A stretch of DNA of 64,000 nt from Deltaproteobacteria bacterium (GTDB lineage Bacteria; Lernaellota; Lernaellaia; JACKCT01): positions 87,620 to 151,619 of the forward strand of contig JAOSJX010000005.1 in NCBI GenBank assembly GCA_027493875.1, given 5' to 3'. The translations under genes were made by a program, and so were the position numbers. Of the stretch, positions 48,184-57,741 are shown in pieces. The notes under the pieces were generated by a model. The model had not been told where the DNA came from, made no database searches, and saw nothing but the letters and a program-made list of their open reading frames with translations. The stretch's first letter is position 1, and every line of letters begins with the position of its first letter.

Positions 48184-50094
48184 TCAAAGTCCGCAGCCAC
48201 AGCCGCCGTCGTCGTCATCATCGTCGCCGGCGTCGTCGTCGGCGTTCTTGTCGAGGCCGGCCGAATCGTCGTCGTCTGGCGCGGTAACCGGCGCCCAAAT
48301 CGTTACGCGCAGCGGCGTTTTGCCGACGAAAAGATTCTCGATGGTCGCCAGACCGTCCTCGTCCACGGTCAGCTCGCCTTCCTGATCCGCAAATTCGCCG
48401 CCGACCGGGACCGCTTTCCACAGGAGCACGGCGCCCGGCTCCGGTTTGAAACGCCGCGGACGCCGGATGGAGAGATCCGTTTTTGCTTGTCGAAATCGGG
48501 AACATCGGACGCAAACGGCGACGTGCTCGTGAGAAAAATCGTCGCCGCCCATTCGTCGGCGGTGTCCTTGATCGTCTCGGTTTCCCAATCCAGGTAACCG
48601 CCCCACGTCCCCATGGGTCGATGAGCGGATCGGGCATGCGGCTGTCGAGATCGGGGCGCTCGTCCGCCGCGCTGAACGCCGGGAACGATTGGTCGTTGCG
48701 AAAACGCGTGAGCGACCGGGGCTGGTGTTTTTCGCTGCCGGTCCAATGCTGCGGCCGCCAATCGGAGATGTGTCCGCGGCCGTCCCAGTACAGATGCGCG
48801 CCGAAGCGCATCGCGTCGAACTCGTTCCAGAACTCGATCTGCTCGGGCCAGGTCCCGAAACTGTCCTGCGTGCCGATCACGAATCGCAGAAAGGGCGTGT
48901 CCTCGTCGCGGATGCGCGTCGAGAGCCGATACCAGTCGCGCACCCCGATGCCGCCGGGCAGATTGGTGGCGAGATTTTGATCGAACGATCCCATCAAATA
49001 AGTCGCCTCGTCGAACGGCGAGCCGATGAGCGGCGGCACGAAGGAAATGCCCGCCGCGAATTTTTCCGGCGCCCAGCGCGCCATGAATCCCACGCCGCCG
49101 CCCCCGCCGCTGATGCCGACCAGCGAAAGGCGGTGCTCGTCGACCTCCTCGTGAGCGAGAATCCAGTCGATTAAAAAATCCACGCGGCGGATCGTGTAGT
49201 TGATGACGACGGCGTCGTCCGGCGGCGGCTCCGTCGGCGGAGTGAAGCGGTCGTATCCGCGCCAGTAACCGAGCCAGCGCGTTTGCACCATGTGGGGAAA
49301 CGGCGGCTCGCCCAACTGCCCCACGGTGTTCATCATCAGCACGTCGTCGAGGCCGACGAGAAACGCTCCGTCGAGCCGGCCGTCGAGATCGAAGAGAAGA
49401 TTGACCGCGGGCGTGGTCCAGCTCGTGTAGCTTCCCATACCCGAGCCGTGCAACGTGAACACGGCGGGAAGTTTATCGCCCGTGCGCCCTCCGTGCGGTT
49501 CCTGAATCAGAAAAACGTGCGCCGTGCCGTTGGCGCCCGCATTGCCCATCACGGGATAATCGGGGCGCCCGGAGTCCTCGTCGTCGCGGCCGTCGATCCA
49601 ATGCGCGTAGATGCGCAGCGGAATCCCCCAGATCGAATCGATTTCGGTTTGAAGATGGCACTGCACGGGATCGGTCGTTTGCTGAATCGGCCCCGCGACG
49701 TCGGCGAGATCGAGCGCGCCGCCGTGCGGCACGACGGCGAAAAATTCCGGGACCGCCTCGTGCGGCGTGTAGACGAAGCTTAACCCTCCGTCAGTTGAAG
49801 GCGATAGCGCCCGCCCTCGCCGTCCGGCAGTTGCCACGGCGCCGCTTGATCCGCGAGACGCACGCGCTCGGGCAGAAATTCCTGCGGGAAGACGCGGCCG
49901 ATGAGTTCCGCGCCGGCGAGGTCGTCGATCGGCGCGCGGGAGACATAAACGTCGTATGTTTCCGGTCCCGGAAAAACCCTCGTCCACACGAGAAAGGTTT
50001 GCCCGTCGGTATGCCATCCGCGCAAGGAGGCCAGCGCGGACGTCGCCGGCCATAGAAGTGCCGCCGTCACGGCGATCATGATCGTTCGTTTCAT
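48184..50094 (-). CDS. Secreted alpha/beta-hydrolase with C-terminal poly-Asp/Cys-Gly tail (frameshifted)
   Basis: About 637 residues. Signal peptide MKRTIMIAVTAALLWPATSALA; an early fibronectin-like strand region (YDVYVSRAPIDDLAGAEL). The catalytic domain shows LPAVFTLHGSGMGSYTSW (oxyanion HG), RLSLVGISGGGGGVGFMARW (nucleophile GISGG), VIGTQDSFGTW (Asp) and RGHISDWRPQHW (His). It resembles feruloyl-esterase/S9-like enzymes acting on plant or glycan esters. Four frame changes near 49790, 48605, 48480 and elsewhere. The tail ends DDDDDDGGCGCGL, possibly a surface-sorting tag. No operon partner. Confidence 0.75.
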
Positions 50095-50264
50095 GAGGCT
50101 ACCTGAATGCAAATGGAAAGCTCATTATTTCATGATTTTTCCGCGCTGCAAACAAAATAATCGGCCGCGCGCCGGCCGGGCTGTTGACGCCGCTCGGCAA
50201 ACGCGATGTAATCGCCGCCGATTTCCGGAAATTTTTCATAAACCACAGAAAGCGGGAGGAACAA

Positions 50265-50759
50265 ATGCGCCGATTGATCTGTTTCACGGTCGCGGCTCTG
50301 GCTCTGGTCATGGTTTTCGGGCTCGATTCGACGTCGCAGGCGAAAGACGGCTACGCGCAGGCCGGATGCGGTCTGGGTTCGTTGTTGTTCGGCACCGACA
50401 CCGGAAAATTCCAGCAGGTCCTTGCCGCCACGACGAACGGAACGGGAATCCAAACCTTCGGCATCACCACCGGCACCAGCAATTGCGACAATCCCACGCC
50501 GGGCCGGCATGCCACGAAGGCGTTCATCGAGACGAACCGCGAGGCGCTGGCGAAGGACGTTTCGCGCGGCACCGGCGACACCATCGCCAGCCTGACGGCG
50601 CTCGCCGGCTGCGCCGACGCCGGCGCGGTGGGTTCGGAACTCCAGTCGAATTTCGACACGATCTTCCCGAACGCGTCCGTTACGGACGGCGAAGTCGCCG
50701 ACTCGGTGATCAAACTCCTCGAAGAGACCGACGCGCTGTCCTGCGGAGCCATCTCCTGA
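50265..50759 (+). CDS. DUF3015 exported protein
   Basis: 164 residues, intact. Signal peptide MRRLICFTVAALALVMVFGLDSTSQA, then KDGYAQAGCGLGSLLFG, GIQTFGITTGTSNC and KAFIETNREALAKDVSRGTGDTIASLTALAGC, matching DUF3015. Four Cys likely form two disulfides. A GGGAGG ribosome-binding site precedes ATG 50265. DUF3015 genes commonly neighbour DUF4105 genes, as here. A strong terminator follows at 50784. Role unknown. Confidence 0.88.
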   Translation: MRRLICFTVAALALVMVFGLDSTSQAKDGYAQAGCGLGSLLFGTDTGKFQQVLAATTNGTGIQTFGITTGTSNCDNPTPGRHATKAFIETNREALAKDVSRGTGDTIASLTALAGCADAGAVGSELQSNFDTIFPNASVTDGEVADSVIKLLEETDALSCGAIS

Positions 50760-50783
50760 GGCGAGTTCAAGAAAGAACCTTCG

Positions 50784-50812
50784 AAAAAGGGCCCGCGAGG
50801 GCCCTTTTTTTT
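50784..50812 (+). terminator. Intrinsic terminator after the DUF3015 gene
   Basis: AAAGGGCCC, loop GCGA, GGGCCCTTTTTTTT. A GC-rich 9-bp stem and eight T residues, 25 bases after the stop. The DUF4105 start lies within 7 bases of the T-tract, so the latter needs readthrough, a second promoter or a processed message. Confidence 0.9.
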
Positions 50813-50818
50813 CACCTC

Positions 50819-52742
50819 GTGGCGGCCTTGTTCACCGTCGCGGCCATGGTGTCTCTCTCGCGCGCGCGGGACCCGCTCGACGACTACGTCGCCTCGCTCG
50901 TCGCCAAGGCTCATGAACAAAATCTCGCCGAAGACGAGATGTGGCTGAGACTCGGCCACTATCGTAAGACGCTTTTCGGTAACTGGAAAAGCGAACAGGA
51001 CAACCGCGCTTTTTTTCTGGCCGAGGACGGCAAAGCCGATCCGCAAGCCGAATTGGACGCGACGCTGCGCGGCATCTTCGCGCCGGAGATCCCCAATGAA
51101 AAGGGAAGCGTTCAGCACCCCCTGTGCCGCTTCCCCGCGCGGGCGATGTTTCTGGCCCGCGCGCTCGACATCGACATGGGCCGCGTGCGGCAACGCGATT
51201 GCCCGCGCGTCCGGGCGTTCGCGAAAGCGCTCAATCCCAAGGGGGTGTCGCTCGTCTTTTCGTCTTACTATCTGAATAATCCGGCCTCGGCCTTCGGCCA
51301 CACGTTTCTGCGTTTTCACCGGGGAAGCACCGCGAACGGGTCAGAACGCGCCGACCTGACGGACTTCGGCATCGACTTCGCGGCGAATGTCGACACGAGA
51401 AACGCGTTCGTTTACGCGTTCAAAGGTCTCTCCGGCTTATTTCCCGGAACGTTTCACCGCATTCCGTACTACTACAAGGTCCGCGAATACAACGATTATG
51501 AGTCGCGTGACCTGTGGGAGTACGAGCTCGATCTTACCGATCAAGAGCTTTTGATGCTCACCGCGCACATCTGGGAGCTGGGTTCCGCGCACTTCGACTA
51601 TTTTTACCTCACGGAGAATTGTTCGTATCACATTCTCGGCGCGCTGGAGGGTGCGGGCCCGCGGTTCGATCTCATCGACAAGACGCGGTTTCCGGTATTG
51701 CCCGCCGATACCGTCAAAATAGTCTGGGACAATCCCGATCTCGTCCGGCGGATTCGCTTCCGCCCGTCGATCCGCACGCAATTTCAGTCCCGCGCGGCGA
51801 TGTTATCCAATGAAGAATTGGATCTTGTCGCGGCGCTGGCCCGCGATCCGGACGCGCCGTTGCCGGAGGGCATAGAGGAGGACCGCGTCATCGCCGTGTT
51901 CGACGCCGCCGCGGACCTGATCGACCTGACGTACGCGAAGGAATTGATTCTGAAAACCGACGGCGACGCCGCGGAATTGAAACGGCGGCTGCTCGCCCGG
52001 CGCGCCGCGATCCGGCGGCCGAGTCCTTCGCTGGATTATGCCGCCCCGCCGAGCGAAACCCCCCATAACGGCCACGGAGCGATGCGCGTCGGGGTCGGGG
52101 GCGGCGGGGGCGGTTGGCGGCGGCGTTTTCGCGGCGGTCCACGGCCGGCCCGCTTTGCACGATCTCGCCGATCCGGCGCGCGGCTATCCGGAAACGTCGC
52201 AGATCGAGTTTCTGCCTTTTGAAGTCCGGCTGTACCAGGACGGTCTTCGCGCGCATCTGGAGTACGCCGATCTTGCGCGGATCATCTCCTTGACGCCCTC
52301 CACGCGCTTCTCCCGGCAGGCGTCGTGGAAATTCCGCGCGGGGGTGACGACCCTCCGCGACGATCTCTGCGAGGGATGCAATGCGGGGCTTTTCGAGGTC
52401 GGCGGGGGTCTCGCATTCGGGACGCCGCGCGGCGCCCTGACGGCGTGGGCCACGGGCGATGCGGCGCTGCTGGCCTCGGGCGCCCTCAAAGGGATCGGCG
52501 ACGTCCCCGTGGCCCTTGGGGCCGGTCCCGGCGCGGGCCTTCGCTGGCGCGCGGCGCCTCACGTCATCGCGCTCGGCGAGGGGCAGTTTCTCTGGACGCC
52601 GTTTCAGGGAGCGCCGTTTACGTGGTCCGGCGGCACGACGTTTCGCTGGGAGTTCGCGCGAAACGTCGCGCTCGATCCTCAACGCCCGCGCCCAGCCACG
52701 GAGCACGGAAGCGCGGGCGATGGCGCTGTTTTTATTTTTTAG
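50819..52742 (+). CDS. DUF4105 (Lnb-type N-terminal periplasmic) protein (frameshifted)
   Basis: About 640 residues. Start taken at GTG 50819 (signal-like AALFTVAAMVSLSRA); ATG 50846 is an alternative, and no good ribosome-binding site is visible. The DUF4105 core includes NPKGVSLVFSSYYLNNPASAFGHTFLRF, FIDFAANVDT-like IDFAANVDTRNAFVYAFKGLSG, YYKVREYNDYESRDLWEYELDLT and YFYLTENCSYHILGALEGA (active-site-like Cys/His). After a shift near 52090 a beta-barrel-like C-terminus (QIEFLPFEVRLYQDG, GGGLAFGTPRGALTAW) ends with AGDGAVFIF. It probably acts in the envelope with the DUF3015 protein. Confidence 0.85.
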
Positions 52743-53860
52743 TCGGAGATCGGAAGGCGGAGAAAATATCCCAGCGCGTCGCGTCCCGTTCGCACAATAT
52801 CGTCATAGGCGGTGCGGTTATTTGTACGGTCGCGAAGCGTTTCGACGATTTCGTTGAACTCCGTCTTTGTCACCGGCCGCGGCTGATTGCCGTCGAATTT
52901 GCTGTCGCAATAGATCGGGTACAAACGCAGCGTCACGCCTCCCGCGAAATGCAACATCGCAATCAGGCTATACGGAGGAACGCCCTCGGCCTCGTAGTCC
53001 CACGACGGGAGAAAAACGAAGTTGCCGAGATTGTGAACGATGGGCCGGCGGCCGTCGAAGTCGATTTCTTGAAGATTGTGGGCGCCCTGCCCCACGACCA
53101 GATCCGCGCCCGCGGCCATGAACACGCGCGCCTGGTCAAGCTGCCGATCCGAACGCCAGCGATAGTTGCCGCCCCAATGCGGGAAGACCACGATAAATGC
53201 GTTTGCGTCGGCCTCGCGGTAAGCGCGAATATCGGCGGTCAATCGAGCGGTATCCAACGGATTTACCCCCGGCGTTTGATCGCCCGCGAAGTAACCGTAA
53301 GACTCGTATTCGTCACTTCGTGAGAAGGCGCTGAAAACGATGAGCGATCGCTCTCCGTCGCCGGATTTCAGGGACGCGACGTACGGCGCCCCGGCCTCGG
53401 CGCGATTTTCCCCCGCCCCAAAATACGTGATGCCGTGATCGCTCAAGAAACGTCGCGTATCCGCGAGTCCCGGCGCGCCGAAGTCCATCGTGTGATTGTT
53501 CGCGAGCGAAACGACACGCAGGCCATGCCGAAAAAGCGCGTTCGGCATGCGTTGCGGGTCGGCGCGCAGAACGTAGGGCTTGATGCCGTCGTACGGGGAA
53601 TCGCCACGACGCGTAATCGCCGCTTCAAAGTTGGTTATGACGAGATCGGCTGAGGCCAGGAACGGATCGACTTTTGCGAAAGGATCGTCGTAGCCCTTCT
53701 CTTTCAGAACGTCCGCAAAGTAGTCGAACGACTCGCCGAGGTAGGTATCGCCCGTGAAGGCGACGGTCGTCGTGCCGTGCGCGGGATCGTCGTCCGCGGA
53801 GAAGCAAGCCGCGAAAACAGTTAAAACCGCCGCCGCTCCAAGCGCCGCGGCGAAGCGCAT
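52739..53860 (-). CDS. CapA-like metallophosphatase lipoprotein
   Basis: 373 residues, intact. Lipoprotein signal MRFAAALGAAAVLTVFAAC. Domain PGA_cap/CapA: VAFTGDTYLGES (Asp), DLVITNFEAAITRRGDSPYDG, RVVSLANNHTMDFG (NNH motif), VVFPHWGGNYRW (HWG motif) and ADLVVGQGAHNLQEIDFDGRRPIVHNLGNFVF (metal-binding GxH and NLGNF). In known systems CapA helps poly-gamma-glutamate synthesis or acts as a phosphatase; capBC are not here, so only a generic hydrolase role is inferred. It starts 1 base after the GH31 stop and is its operon partner. Confidence 0.87.
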   Translation of the reverse strand: MRFAAALGAAAVLTVFAACFSADDDPAHGTTTVAFTGDTYLGESFDYFADVLKEKGYDDPFAKVDPFLASADLVITNFEAAITRRGDSPYDGIKPYVLRADPQRMPNALFRHGLRVVSLANNHTMDFGAPGLADTRRFLSDHGITYFGAGENRAEAGAPYVASLKSGDGERSLIVFSAFSRSDEYESYGYFAGDQTPGVNPLDTARLTADIRAYREADANAFIVVFPHWGGNYRWRSDRQLDQARVFMAAGADLVVGQGAHNLQEIDFDGRRPIVHNLGNFVFLPSWDYEAEGVPPYSLIAMLHFAGGVTLRLYPIYCDSKFDGNQPRPVTKTEFNEIVETLRDRTNNRTAYDDIVRTGRDALGYFLRLPISD

Positions 53861-53861
53861 C

Positions 53862-55904
53862 TCAATTCCCGCGAATCGCGGTGAGTGCTTCGCCGAGGGT
53901 CCCGACGCGCGCAAACGCGGCGGGCATGCCGATGGGCGCCTGGACCGTGACGACGGACCGTCCCTCATAACGCACGCCGGTGAAGACGTGCTCCCACGCT
54001 CCCTCGGGAAGGGTGGCCGTGGCGTGACGGCGGCCGCGTTCGACGACGGGAACGATCACGAGATCGCGTCCGATCATCCATTGACCGTGCGCGCGATACG
54101 ATTCGTCCCAATCCGAATCGACCATGATCGTGTGACGGATAATCGGCCGGCCGGTTTCCCGCGCCTCGCGCGCCAGCGCGATGAAGTACGGCGCAAGCGC
54201 CGCGTGGATTCGCGACATTTGCGAGAAATGGTCGAGCGTCGCCGCGTTCGTGTCGAACGTATGGTTGGCGTCGCCTTTCAATCCTTCGTGCGTGCGCATG
54301 ACGGGCGTGAACGCGCCGAGTTCCGTCCAACGCATGAACAGTTCCTGATCCGACGGCCCGCCCGAGAACCCCGCGATATCGTGCGTGACGATGGGAACGC
54401 CGGAAAGCGACAGGTTGAGCGCGGCGGTGACGACCGTGGGCAACCCGTCGTTTTCGTCGAAGCTCGCTTCCTGGTCGCCCAGCCACACGACCTGCGCGAC
54501 GCGGTTCGACCCGGTGAAGCCGCTGCGCGTGAGGAGGACGAAATCACCATTCGGGTACGCCTCTTCCAGCACCGCGCGATTCGCTTCGTGCCACGCGGCG
54601 GGATAGAGGTTGTGCGTCGCGGGGGCGGAACGGCTGTAGGTTCGCGCGTCGAAAGGCAGCCATTCGCCGAAATCCGCCATCCACCCGCGCATGCCGAGGC
54701 GTACCGCCTCGCGCGCGAAACCTGGAAGTTAGGCGACGGCGTCTGGATTCGTCACGTCGAGCAGGCCGCCGGTAAACGTGATGATGGGGAAAAGGTACGG
54801 CGTGCCGTCCGGCCGGCTGACAAGATAACCGCGCGCGAGCGCGTCGTCGTACTGGTCGTATCCCGGCACCACGAAGGGGTTGAAGTAACCGAGAAAGCGC
54901 ACGCCGTTGAATCGGAACTCGTCGATCAACGCTTCAAGATCCGGATAGAGATCCTCGTCGTGCGTCCAATGGTATTTGACACCCGCGTTGTCCAGGCCGA
55001 ACTCTCGCCGGCCGAGCCAGTCCTGCACCCACACCGCCGTGACGGGAACGCCGGCATCGCGCGCCGTCGTCACACGCTCGCGCACGCGGTCCGTCCCGCC
55101 TTGCGCTCCGAGCCAAACGCCTTCGAACGCCCAGTCGGGTGGGACGCTTTTCAGTCGGCCCGTTTCCGCGGTGAGCTGCGCGACCACGTCGTCCGGCTCG
55201 GGACCGGGAAAGACGAGAAACGAAACCTCGCTCCCGTCCCACACGGTAACGTTCCAGCGAATCGAATCCGACGCGCCGAGATCGAACAGCGCGTATTCGG
55301 AATTTTCCAGAAGAAAGCCCATGCCCTTCGAGGGATCGAGAAAATACGGCATCGGGAAATACGCGTCGGTCAGCGTGCCGGTCGTCGGCAGAAGCGTTTT
55401 TTCGGATCGCCCGACACCTTGTTCCTGCGTCCAGACGGGAACGGCGCGGCCGCGGAGGTCGATAAAATTGTATTGGCCGCCGAAGCCCCAGAAACGGTCG
55501 CCGTCGAAGAGCGTGAACGAAAGACGCGTGCCGTCGGCGTCGACTTTTCGGCCGGCGCGAACGGAAACGCGGAGCGCGCCGCCCGCCGTTTCGGAGACGC
55601 GAATCCAATCGGCCCAGGACGCGTCAAGCGGCAACGCCGTCGCGCGTTCGTCTTCCATTTCGTGATCGAAAAATCCGAACAGCATCGTAACGCGCGGCGT
55701 GAAGGTGAGTGCTTCGACTTCTGAGAGCCGCAGCAACAGCCGGTCGCCGTAGTGGATATCGAGTCCGCCGTCGTTGAGCGTGACGGACCAAGCCGATGCT
55801 TCCGGCACCGCGGCGCCGTCATCTTCGCCATCACCCTCTTGGCAAGCGATCGCCAACGAAAGAACGGCGGCGCAAGCGACCGCGACAGCCGCGCGCTTTA
55901 CCAT
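53862..55904 (-). CDS. GH31 alpha-glycosidase lipoprotein (indel-damaged)
   Basis: About 680 residues. Lipobox LAIAC after MVKRAAVAVACAAVLS. GH31 features: RFWGFGGQYNFIDLRG, DAYFPMPYFLDPSKGMGFLLENSE, TAVWVQDWLGRREFG, RFLGYFNPFV, catalytic nucleophile WMADFGEW, GVPIVTHDIAGFSGG and MRTHEGLKG. An in-frame TAA at 54729 is better read as two compensating indels: removing one A and adding one T gives NPDAVAYFQVFAREAVRLGM. It would hydrolyse alpha-glucosides or related glycans at the cell surface. A CapA-like lipoprotein gene follows at once. Confidence 0.88.
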
Positions 55905-55945
55905 GTTCAACCAATCGATATTCCACATTCCATATTCCACATTCT

Positions 55946-57223
55946 TCAGAGAATGAGCCGCGCGCTTCGGCGAAACGAAATATACGCGTAGGCCCAGTCG
56001 GTGAGCACTGAAATCTTGTTTCGAAATCCGATCAATTGCCAGATGTGTACAAAGAGCCACACGAACCAGGCGACGCGCCCCGCGAGACGCAGTCCGAAAA
56101 TGTCGGCGACGGCGCGCCCGCGTCCGATCGTCGCCATCTGCCCGCGGTCCTTGAAGACAAACGGACGCATCGGCTCGCCGCGCGCGGCGCGTTCGGCGTT
56201 GGCGGCGGCGTGGCGGCCCTGTTGAATCGCCACCGGCGCCATACCGGGTAGCAGCCGGCCGCCGTATTCGAAGCGCGCCATATCGCCGATGACAAAGACG
56301 CGCGGGTCGCCGGGAATCGTCAGGTCCTCGTTCACGGGCACGCGCCCGCCGCGGTCGAGCTCGACACCGAAGTTTTCCGCGAGACGACTGGCGCGCACGC
56401 CCGCGGTCCAGAAGACGTTCGCCGCACGGATCGTCTCGCGGTCCGTGCGGACGCCCTCGTCCGTGATGTCCTCGACTTTCGTTCCGAGCCGCACCTCGAC
56501 GCCGAGGCGTTTGAGCGCGTCTTCCGTTTTCGCCGAAAGTTTTTCGGGGAAAGCCGGCAGCACGCGCGGCGCCATGTCCAGAAGAACGACGCGCGTCGAT
56601 TCCGGACGAATGCGGCGGAAATCGCGCCGCATCACGCGCTCGGCGATCTCGCGGATCGAGCCGGCGAGTTCGACGCCCGTCGGGCCGGCGCCGACGATGA
56701 CAAAGGTCAGCAGGGCGTCGATTTTTTCCGGGTCCTTCGCGCGTTCCGCGGCCTCGTACGCGGCGAACAGCCGGCGGCGCATCGCGAGCGCGTCGTGGAT
56801 ATCCTTGAGCGTCGGCGAACGTTTCGCCCAATCGTCATGCCCGAAATAGTTGGCCTCCGTGCCGGCCGCGACGATGAGATAATCGTAGGGTTCCACGTCG
56901 CCGTCGAGGACGGCGAGGCGGCGCTCGCGGTCGATGCGTTTGACGTCGCCCATCACGACGCGGACGTTGGGCTGCGAGGCGAGAATCGAGCGGATCGGAT
57001 ACGCGATGTCGCCCGGAGAAAGGCCCGCCGTCGCCACCTGATAGAGCAGCGGTTGAAATAGATGGTGGTTCGTCCGGTCGATGACGCACACGTCCACCGG
57101 CGCCTTCGCCAGCGCCTTCGCCGCGTTGAGCCCGCCGAATCCTCCGCCGATGATGACGACGCGGGGCCGCGCATCACCATGTTCAGAGGTCTTCCGGCCA
57201 ATGTTTGGCTGCGATTGATTCAT
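55946..57223 (-). CDS. ndh: Type II NADH:quinone oxidoreductase
   Basis: 425 residues, intact. FAD Rossmann motif VVIIGGGFGGLNAAKALAK (GGGFGG at 26-31), NHHLFQPLLYQVATAGLSP, YDYLIVAAGTEANYFG, NADH site FVIVGAGPTGVELAGSI (178-183), VFWTAGVRASRLA, VFVIGDMARFEY and AIQQGRHAAANAERA. The C-terminus holds an amphipathic membrane stretch (VAWFVWLFVHIWQLIGF) for peripheral membrane binding. It moves electrons from NADH to the quinone pool without proton pumping. A single-gene unit. Confidence 0.93.
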   Translation of the reverse strand: MNQSQPNIGRKTSEHGDARPRVVIIGGGFGGLNAAKALAKAPVDVCVIDRTNHHLFQPLLYQVATAGLSPGDIAYPIRSILASQPNVRVVMGDVKRIDRERRLAVLDGDVEPYDYLIVAAGTEANYFGHDDWAKRSPTLKDIHDALAMRRRLFAAYEAAERAKDPEKIDALLTFVIVGAGPTGVELAGSIREIAERVMRRDFRRIRPESTRVVLLDMAPRVLPAFPEKLSAKTEDALKRLGVEVRLGTKVEDITDEGVRTDRETIRAANVFWTAGVRASRLAENFGVELDRGGRVPVNEDLTIPGDPRVFVIGDMARFEYGGRLLPGMAPVAIQQGRHAAANAERAARGEPMRPFVFKDRGQMATIGRGRAVADIFGLRLAGRVAWFVWLFVHIWQLIGFRNKISVLTDWAYAYISFRRSARLIL

Positions 57224-57268
57224 AAACGCAATGGCGACAACGATGGATGAACAGGCGGTTGAAAGGGA

Positions 57269-57484
57269 CTAACGAACGGACAAACCGGATAGCGGCAAAG
57301 CTTCCGCTTCAAGCGTATCCAGACTGACAACGCGGCTCGCGTGATCGATATCGATGCCGACCAGTTGCCCGGCGCTATCGAAGTCCAACACGATGCCGGG
57401 CGCAACCTCGCGCGAATCCACGCTTTCCCTCCGAGCCAAGTCGATATAGAGCGAATCGGTTTCCTTGTAGTACTGAAAGCGCAT
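57269..57484 (-). CDS. DUF2283 protein, likely antitoxin of a small pair
   Basis: 71 residues, intact. MRFQYYKETDSLYIDLARRES, GIVLDFDSAGQLVGIDIDHASR and LDTLEAEALPLSGL are the three motifs of DUF2283. Such proteins often accompany a DUF4258-type partner gene, as here, and are thought to be antitoxins. It starts 3 bases after the upstream partner stop, so they are co-transcribed. Confidence 0.85.
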   Translation of the reverse strand: MRFQYYKETDSLYIDLARRESVDSREVAPGIVLDFDSAGQLVGIDIDHASRVVSLDTLEAEALPLSGLSVR

Positions 57485-57487
57485 CGG

Positions 57488-57719
57488 TTACTCCCGAAAA
57501 TTCCGGTCCGGAAAGGCATTATGCACCGTCTTTCCGTCCTCCAATGTAACAACTCTCAGGTATTTTCCTATTTCCGCGACGAAGATCCAATACCGAACGC
57601 GATCGTCCCCCTGCCGCTCCGTCCGCAGGGGGTGTCTGAAGGGCCCTTTCGCACCATTCACGCTTGATCCACGGGCGTTTTCGAAGAACTTGCTCTTCAA
57701 AGTAGAGAGTGGTTTTCAC
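57488..57719 (-). CDS. DUF4258-like small protein, likely toxin of the pair (frameshifted)
   Basis: About 77 residues from GTG 57719: MKTTLYFEEQVLRKRPWIKREWCERAL, then a shift near 57630 to PLRTERQGDDRVRYWIFVAEIGKYLRVVTLEDGKTVHNAFPDRNF. This fits DUF4258-type RelE-like proteins with a core beta-sheet (YWIFVAEIGKYLRVVTL). The pairing with DUF2283 resembles orphan toxin-antitoxin modules. The frameshift may be a sequencing error. Function inferred only. Confidence 0.6.
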
Positions 57720-57741
57720 GCGATCGCCGCGGGGCTCGTAC

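Noticed and set aside
53754..55724. Long plus-strand reading frame of 656 codons over the CapA/GH31 genes
   Set aside because: Arg/His-rich translation antisense to genes with clear domain motifs; typical GC-rich shadow frame.
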